This document shows positions 51,710 through 63,845 of a stretch of 64,000 bases of DNA, piece after piece. Below the pieces are notes generated by a model, which ran no database searches, was not told the origin of the DNA, and saw only the letters and a list, made by a program, of their open reading frames with translations. Source of the stretch: Liopterus haemorrhoidalis (Eukaryota; Arthropoda; Insecta; Coleoptera; Dytiscidae); assembly GCA_963971575.1 (NCBI GenBank), contig OZ020616.1, positions 15,159,575-15,223,574 of the forward strand, in the 5' to 3' direction. Both the position numbers and the translations under genes were made by a program. Each line of letters begins with the position of its first letter. The stretch's first letter is position 1.

Positions 51710-54504
51710 TTTATTTATTTAGCGTATGGCTGCATACAGTTACATAATATAAACAAATCACATAATACCTATAAAATAGCACAATTATAAGTAGTAAAAT
51801 ATAATGTTTCTAGTTACAATATAAAAGGAAAAATTAAAAAACAAATTGAGAAATGATTACAGTGATATGTCTGTATTTGACAACCAGTTCAAAGCACTTT
51901 CTGTCACCAATACAAAATCTTCTACTGTCCCTTGGAAGGCTCTGTTAGGGCATTCAAAGACGATGTGTCTCATCGACTGACGTTCTGCGCCGCAGTCGCA
52001 GTTTGGAGTCTCCCGCATCCCCCATCTGAACAAAGAGTCACCGCTTCTACCGTGGCCCGTTCTAACTCTGTTCAAAGATACCCATGTTTTTCTGGGAAGG
52101 TCAAATCCATTTGGAGGTTCCTCGTGGTTAAGTAAGGAGTGAAACTCAGCTGGAGCCTGCTCCACCCGTTTTTGCTGCCAGGTTTCTTTTGCGTTGTAAC
52201 CGGTTGCCGTAGAGATCCTTGCTGTAATAACTGATGGGTGGCGGGATTTAAGTCTGTGGAAGTCGGTACTGGCCAGGTCCGCATGTATAGGAAGTTCTGC
52301 ATTTTCATTAATTTTCCCATACACTCGCAAGAGAGCTGACAGGCGGCGTATATGGTGTGGCTGAATATGAGCAAGAACTGGAAGCCAGTAGGTAGGTGTT
52401 GACCTAATGGCGCCAGTTATTATTCTCATCGTTTCATTCAGTGCTACGTCCACTTTCCTTGCATGAGGGCTATTTATCCATACTGAGGCACAATATTCTG
52501 CTGTTGAGTACACCAGGCTAAGCGCTGTTATTCGAAGTGTTGACGCGTTTGCTCCCCACGAAGAACCAGCTAGTTTTTGGAGAATATTGTTTCTGGATCT
52601 GAGTTTCGCAGCAACGTTGCTTAGATGTTTGTTGAAAGAGAGTGTCCGGTCAAGAGTCACTCCCAGATATTTTGGTGTTGGGTTGAAAGGCAGGATTATT
52701 CCGTCGAGAGTCACATCAATGGGCGTATGAGCCAATTTGTTGTTTAGATGGAAACAGCAAGTTTCAGTTTTTGCAGTACTGGGAGTTAGTCGCCATTTTT
52801 TGAAATACTCGCTAAGTAAGGCTAGATCTTCTGTTAGCGTCTTTTCCAAGTTGAGCATATTTCCGTGCTGTGTTGTTATGGCAAGATCGTCTGCATAAGC
52901 GAATTTTTTGCTTGCTGTTAGCGGCATATCGGAGATATACAGATTAAAAAGTAACGGTGCAAGTACCGATCCTTGAGCAAGACCATTGTTCAGCATGCGA
53001 GTGGAACTAATCTGGTTGTCCATCGCGACCCTGTATAGCCTGTTGCTCAACATACTGTTTATAAGGGAGACTATTTTGTTACACTTAACGACCTTAATCA
53101 ACTTATACAATAGGCCCTCTCTCCAAACAGTGTCGTACGCAGCTGTTAAGTGTATAAATACTGCTCCAGTTTTTAGACGTTGCTCATATCCCACTTCAAT
53201 ATGCGTTGTTAATGCTAACACTTGCTCTTCACAGCACCTGGAAGGTCGAAAGCCCGCTTGTTCTATCGGAATTATATTTTGAATTAGCGGCGAGATTCTT
53301 TGGTGAATAAGGCGTTCCAGTAATTACGTTACAATAACGTCCATATCATTACTATTGCTCTCGGAAACATGACGATAATAAACATCTACAAACCTCCCCA
53401 AACACCGTGGCCTGCTGACGTGCTTCCTCCACATACACATCCTGCTATTTACGTCGGTGACTTTAATAGTCACCACTCACAATGGAGGTATGCAATTGAT
53501 GACGAAGCCGGATCGAGACTAGTAGAATGGACAGAAGCTAACAACTTATACCTAATCTTTGACGCCAAAGATCGACCTACGTTCAGATCGGCGAGATGGA
53601 ACACCGAGCCTTCTCCAGGCCTCTGTTTTGTTTCCCATGACAGCCGTGGACATCACCTACCTACTACTAGGAAAGTTCTGAGGGGATTTCCTCACACCCA
53701 GCATCGCCCCGTGATCGTTAACATAGGTATTCAAATCCCAATGATCCAGTCCATCCCAAGACCTAGATGGAATTTCAGAAAGGCAAATTGGAGTGAGTTT
53801 TCATCTGAACTCGATAAGGTGATTCGTTGGATCCCTCCCAAAGCGGAAAACTATCATCGGTTTTTTAAAGCTGTAATTTCCACAGCAAAGAAACATATTC
53901 CCAGAGGATTCAGGAAGCAATACATCCCCGGTTGGGATGAACGCAGCGAAACACTTTACGAAGACTATAAAACTAGTGGCAGCACAGAAATTGCCGATGA
54001 ACTAGTTCATAGTTTAGACGATGCAAGAAGGGAAAATTGGCGAAGCACGGTGCAGAATATGAGCTTTAAGCACTCCAGCAGAAAAGCTTGGAGTCTACTA
54101 CGCAAACTAGGGAACTCTAACAAAGCTAGCATAGCTCCGTCAAAAGTCACACCAAACCAGGTAGCCAATCATTTAGTTAACATGTCTCGAGCAAAACCTC
54201 ATAAGACTCACTCCACATTAGTCAAAAAAGAACTGACAACTCTAAAAAGAACTTGCGCCAGTGCAACAACTTGTTCAGAAAACTTCACAAAGCAGGAAGT
54301 TACCAAAGCACTATCAGAACTGAATCTAGGAAAGGCACCCGGATTTGATAGTATGCACAACGAGTTTTTGATAAACTGCGGAGAAAAGTCCCGAGAGTTC
54401 AAATTAACTAAAGTTATCGCCATCCCCAAACCGGGAAAACCAAACGATTGTCCGGAAAACTTCCGTCCAATCGCCCTACTGAGTGCATGCTACAAATTAC
54501 TGGA
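51710..54504 (-). mobile_element. LINE inserted with a 5' inversion (twin priming); whole insertion
   Basis: One insertion, bounded by an exact 12-bp target duplication ACGTTCCCTCTA (51698-51709 and 54505-54516), contains two oppositely oriented halves of a single LINE. The 3' half is on the minus strand (51710-53325, with an (AAAT)n tail at its left end). The 5' half is on the plus strand (53326-54504). Both halves contain AATTACTGGAACG at their inner breakpoints, which fixes the internal priming point. This is the structure predicted by twin priming of target-primed reverse transcription. Confidence 0.92.
51857..53325 (-). pseudogene. LINE 3' half: reverse transcriptase core to C-terminus
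   Basis: The frame is continuous for about 485 codons on the minus strand from LERLIHQRISPLIQ near 53320 to a stop at 51857. RT blocks: GFRPSRCCEEQVLALTTHIE, FIHLTAAYDTVWREGLLYKL, NGLAQGSVLAPLLFNLYISD and the catalytic box FAYADDLAI. The thumb contains PKYLGVTLDRTLSFNKHL, and the tail carries CDCGAERQSMRHIVFECP. Jockey superfamily. No internal stops, so the insertion is young, but the RT is severed from its N-terminal portion by the inversion. Confidence 0.9.
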
Positions 54505-54517
54505 ACGTTCCCTCTAG
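53326..54517 (+). pseudogene. LINE 5' half (inverted): endonuclease and start of RT
   Basis: Open on the plus strand. It begins inside the apurinic-type endonuclease (INIYKPPQTPWPADVLPP, then AIYVGDFNSHHSQWRYAIDD). It runs through the linker to the first RT blocks (LNLGKAPGFDSMHNEFLINC, then NFRPIALLSACYKLLER) and stops at the target duplication. The N-terminal part of the endonuclease is missing, so the retrotranscript was 5'-truncated. Together with 51857-53325 it makes an almost seamless ORF2. Confidence 0.9.
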
Positions 54518-55877
54518 GAATATACCAATGAAATAAACAACAACAACCGCCAAATTTAAATTTTACTATCTGATTTACGTTCATAATTACCATTATTATT
54601 GTATTAAATATATTTTATTATTTATATTATCAAAAGTTTTACAATTAAAAAAGAAATACATATATATTTAATAATCCATATACATTAATATAACATATAA
54701 ATAAGGAATTTAAATAAATAAATCTAAATAAAAGGTGTAAGCTATTTATTTTTGGAACACAAAATTATACACAACATTATAATTACTAATTACTAACACT
54801 GTATTAATAAAATTGGAGGCTATACCTGTTTTTTTTTTATTTTTTCGGCCTCATAGATGGTTTCTACACATTTCAGATAATTATAAGACAATATCCGCAA
54901 AAAAACAATTTTTGTCCGTCTTCCCGAGATGTACAATGTATGTATCAAATACAGTATAAGATGACCAAAATTGGAAATAAAACTCTATTATTTGAACCAT
55001 GTATTTGAAAATTAACAAGCTTAAATGCGTTTTACTTCAACACCAACTCTCATGTGTTTGACAGCTAATGGCGGCTGATCGAAAGCTAGAACACGAAGTT
55101 TCTGATCGTTTGAAGTCGGGTGTATTCGTAATTTATTTTGCACTATGTCACCATCTACCAATATACCAGAAAACTAAAACTCGAGCCAAGGTCATTACAT
55201 ACCAGTGGCACCCGGGTGGTAAACACAAAAACTCTTGTAAACAATGGAAACAACGTAAACAATGTAAACAATGATTTAGACATGCGCACTTGTTTTGAAT
55301 TACAGAACCTCATTTTCAATACATTTTAATAAATAATAAAATTTTAATGAAACTTTTTTAAATGAAAAAGTAAGTATATAAAATTAGGCCAATATACATG
55401 TTAATAAAAATCGAATTTGCATCATTATACAGGTGTTACATACAAATTAGTAAATAAAAATATGAAAAATAAAAAACTTTTTTCTTTAAAAAATTCAGTC
55501 TAATTTTTTTAATAACAAAATACATTAAAATTCACCTTTAAGAAAATCAGCCTATATTTTTTAATAACGAAAAGATTCATTGCAAATTTTGCATAACGCC
55601 CTATATTTTCTTTCATTTTCTTTAATTAAAACAAAACCTAGTTCTTCAGAACTCTTCCCACCATTTTTTTTAATAAATTTATTGTTTTGAACTGAATATA
55701 CTTGTTCAGTAACTTTCTATTATTCGTATTAAATAACTAAAACTAACCTCATTATTTAACAGTTTACAAAGTTTACATTGTTTACATTGTTGACAAGTTT
55801 ACCAATTGTTTACATAAGTTTACACGTAAACGTAAACAATTAAAGTTTACGTGTAAACGCCCATCACTGCGTATAAG

Positions 55878-56550
55878 TCCACCACGGACAACTCGTTAAA
55901 GAAACCGTGTATGCTAGTTGGAATGAGATTTGGCCCTGGCGAAGCGCCGCCCCTTTCTTTCAAAACACAACATTTACGATACACTTTATCATTTCCAATA
56001 TTTTTATTCAAAACTGAAATCTAAATAAGTACTTGATAGTTATCCGTTTCGAAATCCAAGCAATTATTTAATAAGTGTTTGTTAACATTTAGCTCCTATT
56101 AGCGTTTTTAAAGAAAAACTTGAATAATAAAATTTCAGTATTTATACGCTTTGAGTCACATTTAAATAGTTTAAATGAGATTTATAGTATACTTATTTTG
56201 AAGAATATTAACATTATTAAAAGAGAGAATTCTCAAAAATATCAATATATTCCGACCTACCAATTTTATGTATGAAATAAAAAATTCCGTTTTTCGTCGC
56301 ATTCATAGATGCTAAATTATGTAAATGTATTAAAACTGTATAAAGCATTTATGTATATATCTTCACTATATGCAAACAATCAATGATAAAACGTATTAGG
56401 TTAGGTTTAGTTAGCAAAAATTTTAGACAGAAAAAACAAGAAAAGGCATGATTTTATTTTAATTTTTTATTATATTCCTCTTGTTGCTTATAAACATAAA
56501 AAACAGTTTTGCATTTTTTTTTTTTAATTTGAAGGCTTAAAAAAATCATA
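55878..56550. other. CMTR2 intron 4, AT-rich, no recognised feature
   Basis: No supportable frame, RNA motif or element boundary. Confidence 0.45.
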
Positions 56551-56556
56551 AATGTA

Positions 56557-57260
56557 TGTAGCGCGCGAAAACGACGTGTGACGTCATACCCCTTCTAAGT
56601 GACGCAGTACACTACTAGCCTACCCAGTGTACTGCGTACAGTCTACCAAGTGTACAGCGTGCAGCCTACATAGTCTGTTGTGAAATTATTTGCTTGTATA
56701 ACTTTTATAGGTTATGTAAAGTTAGAGTGATTTTAATTAAAATAAAGTTTAATTCTATAAAAAATAAAAACAATTTATACATGTTTACCGAATTAAATTT
56801 TATATTAAAGTATATAAAATATGGAAGATCCAGGCCCCAGTACTTCGAAACATAGTCGAAAATATTGTTTAGTACCGATGTGCACAAATAGTTCAAATAG
56901 AAATCCAAAAAAACAATTTATATCATAACCTGATGGCGAAAAACAACAGAAAAGGCGAAATTTGTGGCTGAAAGCTATGAGGCGAATTAAAACCGATATT
57001 TCAGAAAAAAGTAAACTTTATGTTGTGTGCATAAATGCATCAATGTTGGGTAAATTGTCACTCTGAGCCCTAACAAAATCTTTATCTGCCATTTTAATAA
57101 TAAATGCGTGGAAAATTGTTTAAAAACAAATACAAAACTTTCGAACAATACAATATACACACGTAAAGATTATGTTGTAGCTGTATCTGTGACGTCAAAC
57201 CCCAGTCGTTTGACGTCATACTCAGTCGTATTTACCCGGTAACCTTCGCGCCGTGGTCGG
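56557..57260 (+). mobile_element. THAP-domain remnant flanked by TGACGTCA-type repeats
   Basis: 56821-57068 encodes MEDPGPSTSKHSRKYCLVPM, then CTNSSNRNPKKQFIS, a stop, and RRNLWLKAMRR, ending LYVVC. This matches the C2CH THAP finger (Cys pair, Trp, AP-like box) with a stop replacing one codon. TGACGTCATACCCC at 56579 and TGACGTCAAACCCC at 57190, with further TGACGTCATAC at 57211, flank it. It is probably another P-like/THAP transposon remnant in CMTR2 intron 4. Confidence 0.55.
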
Positions 57261-57432
57261 CTTATTTCAAATTTACAATATTTTAATTAAAAAATTTGGC
57301 TATAATATTAATTAAAATGTGATTTTTGTTTTGTTAGGTGACATAAGTAACATTAACATATCAAAGAAATGTAGTTTTAAGGAAATATAAATTTTATGCG
57401 TATCCCCTATTCCTTTAAAATTGTGAGTAGTT

Positions 57433-58027
57433 CTACTTTTCGTAAACACGAATCAATATTCGTCCTTTGGCCAACCATCTGATAGTATGAAGAAGAAGGT
57501 TCAAATGCTCAGACCCAAGTTCTTCACACAGTTTTGCGAACACCTGTGATTTAAGAGGCATACTCTTAATAAAATTTACCATCCTAATGATCTCATTCAG
57601 AACAGTTGATAGCTCCTCTCCTAGTGTTTTTAAGATTAGGGCTTGTCGATGTAAAAAGCAATGAGTAGATATGATATGAGTATTTTCTTTTTTGGCAAGT
57701 GACACAAAACTCTTTAACGGCCGAACCATGGACCGTGCACCGTCGATACATAATCCGCCACATGATTTCCATGATAAATCTATGGTTTTCAAATATTCAT
57801 TTAAATTTTTAACATTAAGAACGCGTTATACCGTATTGTCATTTTAAAACGATCGGAAGTTAATATAGGCATCCACGATTTGTACCCTTTTTGCATTCAT
57901 TTAGTCGCGTAAAATTTGATTATGCGTATGAAAATACATAGGATGCTAAATTTCACACCACGCTCGCGGCACCCCTACAAAATGAACGACACCCCAGGGT
58001 GCCGCAGCACCCACTTTAAGAACCACT
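57433..58027 (-). mobile_element. hAT transposase fragment (ZBED5/SCAND3 type) with one end
   Basis: The minus-strand frame 57433-57792 encodes WKSCGGLCIDGARSMVRPLK, then HCFLHRQALILKTLGEELST, LNEIIRMVNFIKSMPLKSQV and LLLHTIRWLAKGRILIRVYE. These are the DDE-core motifs (DGA, CxxHR) of ZBED5/SCAND3-like hAT transposases. The right boundary, CCCACTTTAAGAACCACTG at 58009-58027, is a hAT end (CAGTGGTTCTTAAAGTGGG inverted). The left part is lost. Confidence 0.75.
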
Positions 58028-58029
58028 GC

Positions 58030-58810
58030 ACTACAGTGTCAAATGTCTGCTTATCTATATAAATAAATATGAAAGTCTGTCTGTTTTATGTGTGAAGTCT
58101 TGCACCTTATTTTTAGGTGTTCTGTTTTTAAACTGTGATATTCGATGGTAATTGGCCCCTTTACAGCGTCTTACCATCACTCTGAGTCTGTTCAAATTTT
58201 CGAACAGACCTTTTTATCTTATTTATTTGTGTTTCTCTGTGCAAGATTTCTTTTATTGAGTATGCGTAATTTTATTGGTTTTATCTATTTATTGATTGTT
58301 TAATTTATTGTTTTTAATATGTAGTGTAGTCATTTAAATGGGCTGCCTTAGGCGCAAATAGCCTTTGTTGCTGTGCGCCAAAAAAATTTAACTAAGTAAC
58401 TAACTAACTAAAGTCTGTCTGTCTGTACGGGCATTACGCTAGTATGGCTGGACTGATTTTCACGAGATTTTCAACGCATCTTAAGGTGAATCCGGGAGAG
58501 GTTATAGGTTGTAAACAAATTTTAAAAAATTAAAAAAACTGAAGAAAAGCTAACTATATAGTTTACGAGAAAAATATTTATTAATTTTGTCAATGTTAGT
58601 TTATTAATTTGTCTTATATAAATCTTACATAAATGGCATAAATGTGTTCTTTGAACATTATTGAATAAAAAAAAAAAAAAAAAAAATGTAAATCAGTGGA
58701 CCTAAACCAAAATTACGACAGTTTTAAAATATTATAATTTGTGCATTATTCTATTAGAATTTTTTTTGCCCTAGAAAGTCTTGGATTGTGGTAGGAATAT
58801 ATATTTAATA
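58030..58810. other. Intron sequence with retroelement-like scraps
   Basis: Two similar stretches (AAAGTCTGTCTG at about 58072 and 58411) and GGCTGCCTTAGGCGCAAATA at about 58340 suggest old repeats. No frame or boundary can be supported. There is an A-run at 58668-58685. Confidence 0.4.
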
Positions 58811-58812
58811 TA

Positions 58813-60012
58813 CATTAATAACTCGCTTTACGGCCTATATACGTTCCTGGAAAGTTGGCCGCAAAGCGAAAAGCCGTATAACGAATCAATTATTTTGATA
58901 TAAACTCATATAAATTCAGTAGGTGCGGTTCAAATTTTTTATAAAATAACGTAGTTTTTAGTTTAAAATGCATTTTTTCTTTATATGTATTTCATTTAAA
59001 AATGCTTACATATAAAATAAAAATACATAACAAGTACCTACTTATAATAATAAACTAAAACTATACTGTCATTATCACATTTCGTGGTTGTGGATTGACC
59101 TGGTTTAAGAAATTTGTCCAACGTTGCTTGTGTTGCCTTGCTTTCTGCTTCTTTTTGCAGTTCTTTATAACAGCCAATGGTTGAATTAATTCCTCGAGAA
59201 ACTTTAGCGCTGCGTTCTATGTCGGGATCATTTTGAAGAAGGATGTTTATTCCTTCTTCGAAATAAGAAAGCGCATTCGACAAGTTCTTTGATGTTAGCT
59301 GTTTGCATACAGCAGGCTCTGGCTCCCCATCGAGTGCACGTTCTGCTTCTAATTGGAACAGTTCCTCGTTTGAAAGGGATTCTCTATGAGCATCTAGTAA
59401 ATCAAACACATCACCTTCTTCCAAATCCTCAAAACCAAGATCATTTGGTAGGTTCAATATGGTTTGTCGAATTTCAGAAAGAGAATCAACTTCAGGATTA
59501 TTAGTTTTATGCATTCTGGCCATATTTTTTTCCAAACATGATTCATCTCAAATCCGTCCACGATTCGGTAATGTTGATGTTGTAGTTTTTCCAAAATTAT
59601 TTAATCTAAGTTTCACCATCGGTTTCGTTTCGAAATGTTCTGCGTAAATAATATGCCTTAAAAGTGGCTATTGCACCCTGATCCATTGGCTGGATCAGAG
59701 CTGTTGTATTTTTGGGAAGATACTCGACCTCCACATCTTCAGATAATTCGGATAAATTAACCGGATGTCCTGGAGCATTATCCAAAATGAGCAAAGCCTT
59801 GTTGCTAAAGTTATTGTCTCGCAAATATTTTTTCACTTTTGGACAAAAGTAATTTTTGAACCAGTTTTTTCACATTTTTTTTTTTGCCGTTTAACGAAAC
59901 ATTTTGGGCCATAAATTGAAAAAGGGCCATAATTAAAGGAGGACGTTATAACGAAAAGCCGTATAAAGAGCGGCCGTATTGCTATACAGCCGCTAATTGC
60001 GAGGTATCAGTG
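58813..60012 (-). mobile_element. Pogo/Tigger-like transposon, 5'-deleted transposase
   Basis: The ends are degenerate inverted repeats (left CATTAATAACTCGCTTTACG, right inverted CACTGATACCTCGCAATTAG) with TA on both sides. Subterminal repeats AAAAGCCGTATAACGA and GAAAAGCCGTATAAAG also occur. The minus-strand frame at 59836-59606 has ALLILDNAPGHPVNL (second catalytic Asp) and LPKNTTALIQPMDQGAIATF, typical of the DDE_1 domain of Tigger. It continues after a frameshift as the acidic C-terminal region 59535-59038. The DNA-binding half and first Asp are missing. Confidence 0.85.
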
Positions 60013-61035
60013 TATAATAATAATAATAATAATTTATTGATCCAGTAGATTACATACAAGTAAGATTGGATAAGTTATTTTACAAATTGTCAATAATTAA
60101 TATCACTAACACAGTCAAAATTTTAAAAATAAGATAGTAAATATAAGTCATATAAAAGTATAAATATATAGATAATAAATTACAATATTTATGTTCGTCA
60201 ATTTGCTAATTAAATAAATGAATAATTAACAAAGTAAATAAATAAATAATTAACAAATTAAATAAGTCAGTTCAAATCTTAAATAAGTGTGTTTACTTAT
60301 TGTTGCTGCATAAGATACTCATTTAGATTATAAAAACACTTACTGATTAAAAACTGAACTATCCTTTTCTTAAATAGCGGCAAGGTTGTACTATCCTTGA
60401 TGTGAGAAGGTAGTTTATTATACATTTTTTTCATTAGTATATTTGGATATTGTGCCGTTTTTGTAAATCTAACTGTTTGAATTTCTAAATTACTGTTTTG
60501 TCTAGTATTATATGTATGTATATCTGACCGCTTCTAGAAAACTGATAAGTTTTGTTGTACATGAAGGCTGGCCTGGTAGATATACATACACGGTAAGGGT
60601 AAGATATTCAGCTCTCTAAAAATATGAACATAATAGGTTCTACGGCAGCACCCAACCATATTTCTAATGATTCTTTTCTGCATTTTAAATAATCTATTGA
60701 ACTCTGAACTTGTACCCCAGCATAATAAACCATATGACAAAATGGAATAAATGTGACCAAAGTAATACGCTCTGACTACATCTTTACTACAACATTTTGC
60801 AAGGTTGTTTACTTTCCCAGCATTCCTGGGATATTCTCTTGCAAAGATTATTTATATGTATATCCCAGTTCAGGCATTTTTCTATATAAATTCCAAGTAT
60901 TTTGGTAGACTGGACTTGTTCAATCAATTTATTTATCTTAAGTAATTGACTTTTGTCACGTTCTTTTTTACGTTTAGTAAATGTAATAAAGTTACATTTA
61001 CTTTCATTAATAATAAGATCATTTAACACAAGTCA
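60013..61035 (-). mobile_element. CR1/Jockey-like LINE 3' fragment, minus strand
   Basis: It ends (element 3' end) in a (TTA)n tail at 60015-60036. Minus-strand frames show ESKCNFITFTKRKKERDKSQ and STKILGIYIEKCLNWDIHIN (61029-60787). A frameshift follows, then MSYGLLCWGTSSEFNRLFKM, QKRIIRNMVGCCRRTYYVHI and a C-terminus with IHTYNTRQNSNL. It is the same clade as 29278-30717. RT catalytic blocks are absent (5' truncation). The pogo element abuts the tail. Confidence 0.75.
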
Positions 61036-61250
61036 ATCGTACATATATACATATTTAAACAATATGTACATATTTAAATTAATATGTTTATTTTATAATC
61101 AACTTAATTTATATTATCCCTTGCGAAGAATGGGTACTCTGCTAGTAATCTATAAAGACAATTTACAGTAACTGCTAATATTTTTCTAATATTTAATTTA
61201 TAGTTTACAGATGATCTATAGTTTATATATGTATGTTGATTATTTTTTAG

Positions 61251-62368
61251 GTGGAACATTTGTACTAAAAATATTCACCAGCTTTGAAGACTCAACGATA
61301 TGTCTGTTATACTTCCTAAACTATAACTTCTCTTCCGTCCACGTCTTCAAGCCATGTTCATCGAAAAGTGGAAATTCAGAAGTATATGTGATCTGCTTAG
61401 ATTTTAATCGTAAAAAACTAAGCCCGAATATATGGAAAATATTTATCGAAAACTACAAAAACCCTCAACAAAAAGCAATGTTACCCATCGAAAGTATACC
61501 TGAACAATTTCTAAGTCAAATTGTGAGTTTATCGAAGATATTTATGCACGAACAGGTCAACACGATAAACGAAAATGTTTATTATTTCGATCCAAGAAAT
61601 AGAAATAGGAAAAAAGAATCTAATAATGATAACGCTAAGTTTCGTATTGCTCAATTCTTTATTTATAATAATAAAGTGAAATCTATTTGTCAGTCTGAAA
61701 GAATTGTACATAAAGTAGAAACACGTAAACATAATTTTCGAATAACTAAAGGAAGTATTGTATCTCAATTTGTACAGATCGTTAAAGAACTCGATATAAT
61801 TGTAGGTAAAGAGTTGCAGGAGGTAAGATATTCTCCATTTTGTGAAACAGAATTGCTTGAGAAACTTACGGATTTCAGCCAGGTGAAAGCTACGCAAAGT
61901 ATGTATTTGAAAACTTTAAAAATAGATGGCTCTGAATGTAAACATACTTTAAATGCTACACACTTTTTTGATAATCGTACATACAGATTAACTTTATTTA
62001 AAGAGTTTCATAATTTACTCAGTAATTTATCTGTGGGTGATTCTGTCGTGTTAACAGGTTACATCTTCTTGACACGTTTTGAAGTTGGTCTTTTGTATCT
62101 TTTAATGTCTTGTTTTGTATTGGTAGATTATTTTGAAGATGGTGTTATCATTTTAACAAATTGTACAGGTAATGTCACGAAATTATTAGACCAATTTAAA
62201 CAAGTTGAGGCGAGTTTGGATAATGTTAAGACTTTGAACAATGGTTTGACGTTGTCAGTATTAACTGTTGTTAGGTCTAACTATATATTTAAAGAACATT
62301 TACAAAGAGAACTGAAAAGATACAATCGAACAACTATTAATTTTAGTTTGAAATATTTAACGTGCTAG
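61251..62368 (+). CDS. CMTR2: CMTR2, exon 5 (terminal; catalytic Lys/Glu and C-terminal domain)
   Basis: After acceptor TATTTTTTAG the exon completes a Gly codon (phase 1) and encodes GTFVLKIFTSFEDSTICLLY, then VHVFKPCSSKSGNSEVYVIC. Human CMTR2 has GSFVLKMFTMFEH and [20 protein letters not shown]. The second catalytic Lys is residue 278 and the Glu 315, completing K-D-K-E. The remaining 320 residues are the less conserved C-terminal, catalytically inactive methyltransferase-like half, up to SLKYLTC and a TAG at 62366-62368. No frameshift, so the gene is intact despite about 26 kb of introns. A hAT-like end (about 62425) starts soon after the stop, so the 3' UTR may be short or include repeat sequence. 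Confidence 0.95.
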
Positions 62369-62811
62369 TTCTAGGATTTAGATATTTGTTTTATAGGAAT
62401 ATTAATTATAAGAATAGTTTAAACCAGTAATGTGCAACCTTATTCCTTCGGCAGGCCGTTTATAAGAATTATTCTATACCTACGGGCCATAATATCTTTT
62501 TATGTAAAAATTCAATTAAAAATACTATACTCTATTTTTTTTTAAAGAACGAAGTAGATGGCGCTGCGAGCGCGGCCGTTTTCACACTGTATCAAATTAA
62601 AGTTTATAATTTGAACTTAAATAAATTTTGCGGTTTTTAAAAAAAGTTATAATTTAAATGCATAAAATTGCTATAAGCTGTTTACTTTTGTAAGGACAAA
62701 CTAGATCTGGTTATTTTGGTTTCTTTTATATTGTATTAGTGACTTTAAATGACATTAAAAAAATTTCCTTGCGCTGTAAATCAGACTTCAAATTTGTTTG
62801 GTTATAAGCTA
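62369..62811. other. 3' flank of CMTR2, repeat-like
   Basis: A hAT-like start CCAGTAATGTGCAACC (about 62425) and GGCGCTGCGAGCGCGGCCG at 62563 are visible. No clear polyadenylation signal close to the stop; AATAAA at about 62628 is a candidate. Confidence 0.4.
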
Positions 62812-63214
62812 TTCCACACGTTTAGGCGGAATTAGATTTTGCAATCTAGCTACTTTCATCATTTAAATCGTATTTTTTGGTCGTTTTGTTTAAGCTTTGT
62901 AAATCATACTTACAATGAACATTTTTTGGTTAAGGTTAATATCATTTTGAAATGTAATTTTCTTTATGTTTTGATTTTTTGTGTCATTCTTAATATAAAT
63001 TTCCCATTTATTATTTTTTTTTATCATTAAAATATCTAAAAAAGGATTTTATTTTTGACATATTTCATTCGTTTCCATGGTTTCACTGTTGGATTTTTAA
63101 ATATTCATCTGCTAACGTCAAAAATGAAATAACCCAAGCAAGGTCCCTTCTCGTGACAACCTAAAAGAACGAAATTCCCATTTAGTTCCGCCTAAACGTT
63201 TGGAATAGCCTGTA
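62812..63214. mobile_element. AGGCGGAACTA MITE family, copy at 62.8 kb
   Basis: The ends are TAAGCTATTCCACACGTTTA, then GGCGGAATTAGATTTTG, and on the right the inverse (AGTTCCGCCTAAACGTTTGG, AATAGCCTGTA). The right part is almost identical to 43755-43864. Members of this pair share the same strand orientation and lie 19 kb apart. Confidence 0.8.
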
Positions 63215-63359
63215 TGATCATTATAATTAAGATATAATTTTTTATTGACATGTCAAATTGACATTTTTTAATACCAACATGACATACAATTTCAAAGGTG
63301 CAAACTATTGAAATCAAATTTTTCTCTTAGTTTGTCCTTACAAAATTGAACTTGAACAG

Positions 63360-63600
63360 TGTTGGTGCTAGCGGGGGGTCTGGGGGGGGGCTTAAAGTTG
63401 CTCTGGCCGCCAGTTGGCCCCCTAGAATTGCTTGGAAAAAAATATTTTTTAGAAGTGAGTACTTTTTTTTAGGTCATTACTTACTGTATTTTCATATGTA
63501 AATGATAAAAAAATATTTCCTGCCCCCCCCCCTCCAAATTTTACTCAAAATTTTTTTGCCCTCCCCCCAGATTTTAAGAGCTCAAAGTTCGAACGACGCC
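63360..63600. repeat. G-run/C-run hAT-type remnant
   Basis: GGTGCTAGCGGGGGGTCTGG on the left and two C-runs (63522-63532, 63561-63568) on the right resemble the G/C-run MITEs at 8341, 32460 and 35097, with an AAGTGAGTACTTTTTTTTAG module. Ends are not resolved. Confidence 0.4.
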
Positions 63601-63712
63601 TGAAGTTTCTTATTGTAAGTGAAAAGTATGTTATCCTTATAGGTTGAGATCGGCCCCAGAAAATGTGTAGGTGGGCCGTGGGATGTGCATTTCTGGTTTA
63701 AACAGTTGAAAT

Positions 63713-63845
63713 ATTGTGGTGCACATATGGTATGCTCCATTTGCATTTCTGTTGGTGCACAAATGGTGTGCACCACATTTATGTTGGTGCACAAATGGTG
63801 TGCACCACATTTTTATTGGTGCACAAAAGTGTGCACCATTGTGCA
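63713..63845 (+). repeat. Minisatellite of a palindromic 32-bp unit (TGGTGCACA...TGTGCACCA)
   Basis: Four units of about 32 bp (near 63716, 63752, 63784, 63817). The core TTGGTGCACAAATGGTGTGC followed by ACCACATTT recurs, and each unit can fold on itself (TGGTGCACA/TGTGCACCA). The middle two are nearly identical and the outer two diverge. Confidence 0.85.

Larger units (their letters stand above)
51572..55869. mobile_element. hAT element, CAGTGATGGGCG ends, carrying a twin-primed LINE
   Basis: The left end CAGTGATGGGCGCGTAAGTT and right end CGTGTAAACGCCCATCACTG are inverted repeats. The 8-bp target duplication CGTATAAG is exact (51564-51571, 55870-55877). Apart from the LINE (51710-54504) it is about 1.5 kb of AT-rich sequence. 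It includes repeated TGTAAACAATG-type motifs at both ends and a short frame at 55068-55274 without a domain. It is non-autonomous. Confidence 0.93.

Noticed and set aside
52986..53282. Plus-strand open frame opposite the LINE reverse transcriptase
   Set aside because: Antisense shadow of the RT core.
61529..61897. Minus-strand open frame inside CMTR2 exon 5
   Set aside because: Antisense shadow with an AT-biased Phe/Ile/Tyr-rich translation.
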